Positions 33,160-38,793 of a stretch of 38,793 nucleotides of DNA are shown one piece after another. The DNA is from an uncultured Flavobacteriales bacterium (GTDB taxonomy: Bacteria > Bacteroidota > Bacteroidia > Flavobacteriales_D > Parvicellaceae): positions 1 through 38,793 of the forward strand of contig CAJWDP010000030.1 of assembly GCA_913030835.1 (NCBI GenBank), in the 5' to 3' direction. Position 1 is the stretch's first letter; every line of letters starts with the position of its first letter. Made by a program: the position numbers and the translations under genes. Under the pieces are notes generated by a model, which saw only the letters and a program-made list of their open reading frames with translations, was not told the DNA's origin and searched no databases.

Positions 33160-36100
33160 TTAATCCACTTTGTTGAAATACTCGTTAATCTTGTTCTTGT
33201 AGTACTGCTTTAGATCCGGCGGAACCGTCTTCAGCATTTCTACCTCTTTTTCCTTCCTCCTCTTATACTCAAAAAACTTATTTGGGTTACTATATTCTTC
33301 GTTTTTTACGCTTTCGGATTTTCTCTTATCATCAAAGTCCTGTTGCCTTGTTGCTTTTTCGTGCTCCAAAAGTCTGCTTATGATGTCCTTTTGACGCATC
33401 AATGATTCATTACTAAGCCGGTCGTTCACAATCTCTTCCTCCAGTTTTTCCATGTCTTTCGCGATCTTTTTTAACCCATTACCCAAGCCCGACCCGTCTT
33501 CATTAAGCTCCTGAGATAATCGCTGAATCTCCTTTCTAATCGCCTCTTGTTGCGCCGCCAACTTTGCTAGCTCTTCACTGTTAGCCGGCATTTGTCCTTG
33601 ACCGCCTTTTCCGTTTTCCCCCGGTTTTTTTCCGCCTTCATTCTTATCTCCCGGGTTTTTACCTTTCTCCATTGCGTCTTTCATCTTTTCCAGCTGCTTT
33701 TGCATTTGCTTCCTCATTTCGCTGAGTGATTGGCTCGGGTTTCCGGAAGAAGGCTTTTTACCCATGCCGCCCGGCTTTTCACATTGTCCGGTTCCCGGCA
33801 TTTTGGAAGCCATTTGCTGCTGCATGCTCTGTAGCGCTTCGTCTAAAAGTAACGCCAAGTTGTTCGCTGCGGTCATGGTGTGTTGCTGTCTGTTTCTAGC
33901 TTGCGGAGTCTGGCGTTCTTTAATGTGTTCAATAGCATTTGTGATCCCATGTTTCATGTCTTTCAATTCATCACCAATTACGTTTGCCACCATAGCCTGT
34001 CTTTTTGCTAATGCCCGCAAAGAGTCCTCAAGTATTTTTGCGTCATCCATAAGCTTCCGTTGCTCTCTTCCCAGCTCAACATACTTTGGGTCCTTGGTGC
34101 TTAGGGATTTCAACTCCTCCATGACGGTTTCCTGATCAAATGAAAATGTGATCAGGTTTTCAAGCAGCATTCTAAGCGCCTGCATGTCTTCTTCCGCTTT
34201 CTGCTGCTGGCTGCTGGCCAGCATGTCTTTCATCTTTTGGGCTGATTCCTTCATTTGCTCTGCTGCCGACTTTTGGCTGGATGCTGCCTTCTTCTTTTTG
34301 TTATTCTGAAGCTCCTCTGAACTTTTTTGCATTTCATCTTCAATTGACTGCATGTCCTCTTTGGGGTTGTCCAGGTCATGCTTGTTTTGAAGCTCATCGT
34401 TCAGCTGTTCCAGCTTTTCCACATCCTTCTTGACCTCCTCGAATTCTTTGTTGAGCTCCTCCTGCTCTTCTTTCAGCTGCTCACTGTTGCTTTTCTTTTC
34501 TTCAGATTTTTTCGACAGCTCTTCCTGTTTTTTGGCTAAGTCGTTTAGCTTTTCGGCCACATCCTCCACCTTCTGCTCGAACTCAAACTGTTTGAATAGC
34601 TCCAGAGATTCATCCATGCTTTTTTCAATGTCTTCCTGATTCCAATTCATCTCCTCTAGCTTTTCGTTCACTTTATCCTTATTTAGCTCTTCGATGAGTT
34701 TTTCAAGTTCTTCAAAGAGCTTTTTCATTTCATCGTCCATGATCTTATCAAACAGCTCTTCCAGCATCTTTTGCTTTTCCAGGATCTCTTGGCTCAGCTC
34801 TTTGTATTGTTGTTGCTGCTGATTGTTTAGCTTATTCTGGTTTTGCATTTTGTTGACCTTTTCCTCAAGCTGTTTTTGGCGATTCATCAATTCTTCAATT
34901 TTGTTTTTGTCCTGCCAGCTCATGTTTTTCTTGTTCAACAAGTCTTTTTGCGCATCACGCATCTCTTTTCTTATATTTCTTGCTTCCTTGATGCTCTCTT
35001 CCAGCTCCTTTTTAATCTCATCGTTTGCTTTATCCGCATTACTTGAAAGCTCTTTCTTTGTTGGTGCTTTAAATCGCCGCGCTTGTGTTCTTGCGTTCTT
35101 TGGTCCATTCACTGCGTCGTTGTCCCAAACTGAAAAGTAGTATTCAATCTGATCCCCGGGCCTTAGCTTGATCTCCGAGATATCCCAGAAATGGTAAAAC
35201 TGATCCCGATTGTAATCGCCGTTAATTTTAATCCTTTGGGTGGCCTGGTCTTCTTGTTTGATGGAGTCTGAGTTTCGTACTATTTTGTAGTTAAAGGTTA
35301 AGTTTGAGAATCCATAATCATCTGAAATATCGCCTGAAAAATACTTGTGCTTATTATTGTTTGAGTCCGTTTTCTCCTCTAGTGTTATTTTCGGGTATTC
35401 ATCTTTGATTACATTCAGAAAGTAGTTGACTTCCATTTTGTTTGTGATGAATTCATTCTTAGTTTTTACCGTATAGTTGGTGCTCTTGAACATCCTTTTT
35501 TCTAGCTCGAACTTTCCCGCTATTGTCTCCCTCAGGAGTAGTGTTGAGTCGTCAATTGCAAACTGCACCTCGTTTGTGTTGGTTGTTTTGAATTTCCATT
35601 TCACCCGCGTGCCTTCAGGAATAATTAGGTCCCCCGTGTTTTTAATGGTCTGGTCTATTCTGTTGGTATATTCCGGGTAATCTATGTCGACCTCGAAATT
35701 CAGTATGACAGGGTTTGGAATCACTTTTAGCTCGTACCCTTTCGACTTAAAGTCTTCCGCCGAAAAATGGAATTGCATGTCTTCGCTCACATCCTTGATA
35801 GTATATCTGAAAGTCACCGCATTTTCTTTGTCCATTTTTGAGAGCTTGTCCCCCGCGCTAATGAACACTTTTTCCGGGGCATAGTTCCCTTCGATCTTTA
35901 AAACAACATTGAAATCTTCTTTTTCAATTACCTCAAGGCTGTCATTTTCCAAAATAAATGTAAATGGTGCAGACTTTTCGTAGTGTGATCCGTGATGCAA
36001 CAAGCGGTCGGTTGATTTTGTGATGATCTCAGAATTTAACAAGTAGATGGCTCCGAATATCACAACCGGTACTAAGGCCCACCACAAGTGTCTTTTGTTT

Positions 36101-36564
36101 TGTGAGAGGTCAATTGCAGAATTAAATGGAATCGGCTTTAAAGATTGGGTACGCTGGCTAATACTGGCCTGAACCAACGCATATTGTTCAGGAGAGGTTT
36201 CTTCTAACATCTTACCAAGCTGTAGTGTGTTAAGGATTTTATCCTGTACGTCAGAAAAATGGTCACCAACTATCTTTGCTGCTTGCTCGTAGGAAATCGT
36301 TTTGCCCATTCTTGCCAGTTTAGTCGCTGGCATCAGAATGTACTTTCCAACGACAAAAGAGGCCGATAACACAAGGCACCAAAAAAGAGTTGTTCGTCCC
36401 CCTGTTTCAAACTCACCAACATATTCAAGTGCAGTCGTTAGCAGAAAAAACGCAACCAATAGACCAGTGCTATAGATCAACCCTTTAATTAGCTGGTTCT
36501 TGTAGTACTTTCGAATGAAAGCATCCAGCTTGCTATGTAAAGATGTCCTGTTTTCTGGTTTCAT
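33160..36564 (-). CDS. DUF4175 family membrane protein with long coiled coil
   Basis: The protein has 1134 residues from the ATG at 36564 (a GTG at 36585 is also in frame). Two hydrophobic helices near the N-terminus (about 28-50 and 58-83) and a third (about 160-180) anchor it. Beta-rich Ig-like segments follow (about 190-510), then a very long Glu/Lys/Gln coiled coil (about 520-820) and a Gly/Pro/Lys/Gln-rich stretch (about 925-1000) with a final helical region. DUF4175 proteins are large membrane proteins of unknown role in Bacteroidota and Alphaproteobacteria. It heads an operon with RsbW-like, ybeY and mnmG, and is divergent from gltX. Confidence 0.85.
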   Translation of the reverse strand: MKPENRTSLHSKLDAFIRKYYKNQLIKGLIYSTGLLVAFFLLTTALEYVGEFETGGRTTLFWCLVLSASFVVGKYILMPATKLARMGKTISYEQAAKIVGDHFSDVQDKILNTLQLGKMLEETSPEQYALVQASISQRTQSLKPIPFNSAIDLSQNKRHLWWALVPVVIFGAIYLLNSEIITKSTDRLLHHGSHYEKSAPFTFILENDSLEVIEKEDFNVVLKIEGNYAPEKVFISAGDKLSKMDKENAVTFRYTIKDVSEDMQFHFSAEDFKSKGYELKVIPNPVILNFEVDIDYPEYTNRIDQTIKNTGDLIIPEGTRVKWKFKTTNTNEVQFAIDDSTLLLRETIAGKFELEKRMFKSTNYTVKTKNEFITNKMEVNYFLNVIKDEYPKITLEEKTDSNNNKHKYFSGDISDDYGFSNLTFNYKIVRNSDSIKQEDQATQRIKINGDYNRDQFYHFWDISEIKLRPGDQIEYYFSVWDNDAVNGPKNARTQARRFKAPTKKELSSNADKANDEIKKELEESIKEARNIRKEMRDAQKDLLNKKNMSWQDKNKIEELMNRQKQLEEKVNKMQNQNKLNNQQQQQYKELSQEILEKQKMLEELFDKIMDDEMKKLFEELEKLIEELNKDKVNEKLEEMNWNQEDIEKSMDESLELFKQFEFEQKVEDVAEKLNDLAKKQEELSKKSEEKKSNSEQLKEEQEELNKEFEEVKKDVEKLEQLNDELQNKHDLDNPKEDMQSIEDEMQKSSEELQNNKKKKAASSQKSAAEQMKESAQKMKDMLASSQQQKAEEDMQALRMLLENLITFSFDQETVMEELKSLSTKDPKYVELGREQRKLMDDAKILEDSLRALAKRQAMVANVIGDELKDMKHGITNAIEHIKERQTPQARNRQQHTMTAANNLALLLDEALQSMQQQMASKMPGTGQCEKPGGMGKKPSSGNPSQSLSEMRKQMQKQLEKMKDAMEKGKNPGDKNEGGKKPGENGKGGQGQMPANSEELAKLAAQQEAIRKEIQRLSQELNEDGSGLGNGLKKIAKDMEKLEEEIVNDRLSNESLMRQKDIISRLLEHEKATRQQDFDDKRKSESVKNEEYSNPNKFFEYKRRKEKEVEMLKTVPPDLKQYYKNKINEYFNKVD

Positions 36565-36619
36565 GTGTATAATTACCCTTGACACGTTTGCGCGTTCATT
36601 CTATGCGCATGTCGATAGT

Positions 36620-36633
36620 TTTACTAACGTAAA
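36620..36633. promoter_or_regulatory. Small inverted repeat between DUF4175 and gltX
   Basis: TTTAC and GTAAA surround TAAC in the divergent intergenic region. It could be an operator or just chance in AT-rich DNA. An 8-base palindrome ATGCGCAT lies nearby at 36603-36610. Confidence 0.2.
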
Positions 36634-36743
36634 GTTATGTGATTTGTTCCTTAAGTAACTGTTAAAATTTCATCCTTGGTGTTTTCTTTGTTTTTCTCTC
36701 CGAGCGCGGGATTGGGGCCATTTTTTTTTGGGAGATAATCGAT

Positions 36744-36751
36744 TATCTTTG
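36744..36751 (+). promoter_or_regulatory. Predicted -7 box for gltX
   Basis: TATCTTTG, an exact TAnnTTTG match, lies 22 bases before the gltX ATG. It is identical to the box in front of the TPR kinase at 5114-5121. No TTG at the standard -33 spacing. Confidence 0.5.
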
Positions 36752-36773
36752 CCCGACATTTTTTTGACGACAA

Positions 36774-38291
36774 ATGGAGGATAGGAAAGTACGTGTGAGA
36801 TTTGCTCCAAGCCCAACCGGGCCGCTTCATATTGGTGGTGTTCGAACAGCCCTTTACAACTACCTTTTTGCACAAAGCCATAACGGCGATTTTGTATTGC
36901 GTATCGAAGATACCGATCAAACGCGATTTGTGCCCGGAGCTGAAGACTATATTATTAACTCCCTGAAATGGTGTGGAATCCAGCCCAATGAGGGGCAAGG
37001 GTTTGGAGGAGAAAAGGGACCCTATCGTCAAAGTGAACGGAAAGGCCTCTATAAGGAATATGTTGACCGTCTGATTGACTCCGACCATGCATATTACGCT
37101 TTTGACACTAGTGAAGAGCTTGACCAGATGCGTGAAAATGCCAAAAAAATGAAAATGCCGAACTGGCAGTACAACGGGGTTACCAGAGGCAGCATGAAAA
37201 ATTCGCTAACCCTTCCTGCTGAAGAAGTTAAGCAGCGAATTGATTCCGGAGACGATTATACTGTTCGGATCAAAATGCCTCGCAATGAAGAGGTGAGGTT
37301 TCACGATGAAATCAGGGGTTGGGTGATTGTCAACACCAACAACATGGACGACAAGGTACTGTTTAAGAGTGACGGCATGCCAACCTACCATATGGCCAAT
37401 GTAGTTGACGATTACCTTATGGAAATCACACATGTGATAAGAGGGGAGGAGTGGTTGCCCTCTGCTCCGCTTCATGTGTTGCTTTATCGGTTTCTGGGAT
37501 GGGAGGCTGCTATGCCTAAATTCGCACACCTTCCTTTGATTCTAAAGCCCGATGGGAATGGCAAATTGAGTAAGAGAGACGGTGATCGGCTTGGCTTTCC
37601 TGTGTTTCCCCTCGAGTGGACGGACCCAGCGACAAAAGATATCTCGTCGGGCTACAGAGAAAATGGATATTTTCCAGACGCCTTTATCAACATGCTCGCT
37701 TTTCTTGGCTGGAATCCAGGAACGCCTCAGGAAATTTTCGATCTAGATCAACTTACAGCAGCGTTTTCATTAGATCGAGTCGGTAAAAGCGGGGCCAAAT
37801 TTGACCCGGAAAAAACCAAGTGGTTCAACCAACAATATCTCCGGTCTAAATCCGATGATGAGCTAGGTAAAATACTAGCCGGCTTTGTGGAGGGGGAGTT
37901 TGACCCTTCATTTCTAGCCAACGTTGCGAGCATGATGAAAGAGCGGGCTTCATTTCCAATAGAATTGGCAAGTGGGGAGTACTTCTTTCAGGCGCCGAAA
38001 GAATACGATGAAAAAACTCAACGAAAGAAATGGAAGGCAGAAACTCCGGATCGAATGAAGGCCCTGGCGCAAACCTTCGAGGGGGTCGAGCCGTTCAGCT
38101 CAGACAACATTGAGGCCTCATTCAAACAATTTCTTGAAGATAATGAGCTTGGTATGGGCGCTGTGCTCCCTAATTTTCGATTGCTGCTAACCGGGAAAGG
38201 TGTTGGCCCTTCTATGTTTCGTATTGCGGAGCTCATCGGCAAAGAGGAAACCATTAAGCGCATAGCAACAGGAATCGACAGACTAGCTTAA
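36774..38291 (+). CDS. gltX: Glutamyl-tRNA synthetase
   Basis: GltX charges tRNA-Glu with glutamate in the cytoplasm. The 505-residue protein has class I signatures RFAPSPTGPLHIGGVRTALY (the HIGH-type motif is HIGG) near residue 7 and KLSKRDGD (KMSKS) at about residue 264. The Rossmann core, insertion and helical anticodon-binding C-terminal part are complete. The ATG at 36774 gives the standard MEDRKVRVRFAPSPTG opening. folB starts directly after its stop with no gap, so the two are cotranscribed. Confidence 0.97.
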   Translation: MEDRKVRVRFAPSPTGPLHIGGVRTALYNYLFAQSHNGDFVLRIEDTDQTRFVPGAEDYIINSLKWCGIQPNEGQGFGGEKGPYRQSERKGLYKEYVDRLIDSDHAYYAFDTSEELDQMRENAKKMKMPNWQYNGVTRGSMKNSLTLPAEEVKQRIDSGDDYTVRIKMPRNEEVRFHDEIRGWVIVNTNNMDDKVLFKSDGMPTYHMANVVDDYLMEITHVIRGEEWLPSAPLHVLLYRFLGWEAAMPKFAHLPLILKPDGNGKLSKRDGDRLGFPVFPLEWTDPATKDISSGYRENGYFPDAFINMLAFLGWNPGTPQEIFDLDQLTAAFSLDRVGKSGAKFDPEKTKWFNQQYLRSKSDDELGKILAGFVEGEFDPSFLANVASMMKERASFPIELASGEYFFQAPKEYDEKTQRKKWKAETPDRMKALAQTFEGVEPFSSDNIEASFKQFLEDNELGMGAVLPNFRLLLTGKGVGPSMFRIAELIGKEETIKRIATGIDRLA

Positions 38292-38651
38292 ATGGGTGTC
38301 ATTAACGTAAAGAATATTGTTTGCTATTCACATCACGGGTGCATGGATGAAGAGGCTCGCGTCGGCCAACAGTATCTGGTAGATGTTGAGCTAAAGGTGG
38401 ACTTTTCAGCAGCTGCAGATGAGGACGACTTAAGCAAAACAATAGACTATTGCGACATTAACCGTATTGTGCAAGAAGAGATGTCCGTTCGGTCCAAACT
38501 TATCGAACACGTTGGTCAGCGTATATTAAAACGGTTTAAAAATGAACTTTCCACTATGGAGTCGGCAACTGTTGAAATAAAGAAGCCCAACCCACCCATA
38601 AACGGAAATGTAGAATATGTTTCTGTTGTTTTAAGTGTTTCCCAAACCTAG
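38292..38651 (+). CDS. folB: Dihydroneopterin aldolase
   Basis: FolB converts 7,8-dihydroneopterin to 6-hydroxymethyl-dihydropterin and glycolaldehyde in folate synthesis. The 119-residue protein has the family length and the conserved N-terminal YSHHGCMDEEARVGQQYLVDV (Glu in the pterin-binding position) and the segment SKTIDYCDINRIV; the catalytic Lys is in KKPNPPI near the C-terminus. The ATG begins on the base after the gltX stop, so translation is probably coupled. Confidence 0.95.
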   Translation: MGVINVKNIVCYSHHGCMDEEARVGQQYLVDVELKVDFSAAADEDDLSKTIDYCDINRIVQEEMSVRSKLIEHVGQRILKRFKNELSTMESATVEIKKPNPPINGNVEYVSVVLSVSQT

Positions 38652-38695
38652 GGTGTAAATTCATAAATAATTTTAGGCATAAAACGGAGCTAACA

Positions 38696-38726
38696 TTGTC
38701 TGTGCTCATTTAAAATTTTAAATTTG
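38696..38726 (+). promoter_or_regulatory. Bacteroidota promoter for tRNA-Cys
   Basis: TTG (38696-38698) and TAAATTTG (38719-38726) are separated by 20 bases, a full -33/-7 match. The -7 box ends 7 bases before the tRNA 5' end, so transcription would start at or next to the first base of the tRNA. This is the best-formed promoter in the window. Confidence 0.7.
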
Positions 38727-38733
38727 CCTTACT

Positions 38734-38793
38734 GGTCACGTGGCCGAGCGGCTAGGCAGTGGTCTGCAACACCATCTACAGCGGTTCGAATCC
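38734..38793 (+). tRNA. tRNA-Cys (GCA), truncated by window end
   Basis: The visible part covers the 5' acceptor strand GGTCACG (38734-38740), D arm GCC/GGC, the anticodon stem GTGGT/ACCAT and the loop CTGCAAC with anticodon GCA (38766-38768), and the start of the T arm (GGTTCGAATCC). The GCA anticodon reads Cys codons. The 3' acceptor strand lies beyond the window, so pairing of the acceptor stem cannot be checked. Confidence 0.9.

Noticed and set aside
36710-36731. T-run after GGGGCCA as a terminator before gltX
   Set aside because: There is no stable stem in front of the T-run and no plus-strand gene ending upstream.
38737-38742. CACGTG core resembling parS inside the tRNA
   Set aside because: It is the acceptor/D-arm junction of tRNA-Cys; the flanking bases do not match the parS arms.
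1-38793. CRISPR arrays, IS elements or prophage genes
   Set aside because: No regularly spaced direct repeats, transposase or phage structural genes were found.

Overview
The window reads as chromosomal DNA of a Bacteroidota bacterium, probably marine or Flavobacteriales-like; genus not assigned. The evidence is three proteins with type IX secretion (T9SS) C-terminal sorting domains (YPNP motif), DUF5916 and DUF4175 family proteins, TAnnTTTG-type -7 promoter boxes, lipoproteins, and soluble two-component kinases sharing a SHQFRTPL H-box.

Layout. (1) 1-1850: two AT-rich orphan secreted/lipoprotein genes on the + strand. Each is followed by an imperfect palindrome resembling an integron attC site, and a third, partial site lies at the left edge; no integrase is visible. 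(2) 1873-9966: a DUF5916 outer-membrane protein, a small secreted protein, a TPR histidine kinase, a serine hydrolase / ECF sigma / four-helix membrane protein operon, and a small STAS-like protein. (3) 10246-14366: three T9SS cargo proteins. The first carries a domain that closely matches the glycan-binding F-box-associated (FBA) domain of eukaryotic Fbs1/FBXO2. (4) 14363-25965: a run of minus-strand genes, many overlapping by a few bases. In transcription order they are an AraC-type response regulator, an H-NOX haem sensor, a multi-PAS soluble kinase, an outer-membrane barrel, a single-domain PstS-like periplasmic protein, a HAMP kinase, a PAS kinase, a LytTR response regulator, a receiver-SpoIIE phosphatase and a YdcF-family lipoprotein. 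A sialidase-like T9SS protein (12900-14366) is joined to the end by an ATGA overlap. (5) 26279-29251: a large CotH-kinase/beta-helix lipoprotein. (6) 29467-36564: a minus-strand housekeeping operon (DUF4175, RsbW-like ATPase, ybeY, mnmG, methyltransferase) with one perfect and one degenerate ParB parS palindrome flanking mnmG. This suggests proximity to the chromosome origin. (7) 36774-38793: gltX, folB and a truncated tRNA-Cys.

Functional reading. Region 4 looks like one signalling island. H-NOX probably senses nitric oxide and controls the kinase translated from the overlapping gene. Two further membrane kinases, a periplasmic binding protein and a porin-like barrel suggest a second, extracellular ligand. 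Three response regulators with three different outputs (AraC DNA binding, LytTR DNA binding, PP2C phosphatase) are available as receivers. The target behaviour is unknown; the secreted protein at the end of the operon hints at a surface or adhesion output. The most unusual items are the H-NOX island, the T9SS-exported FBA domain and the attC-like cassettes.
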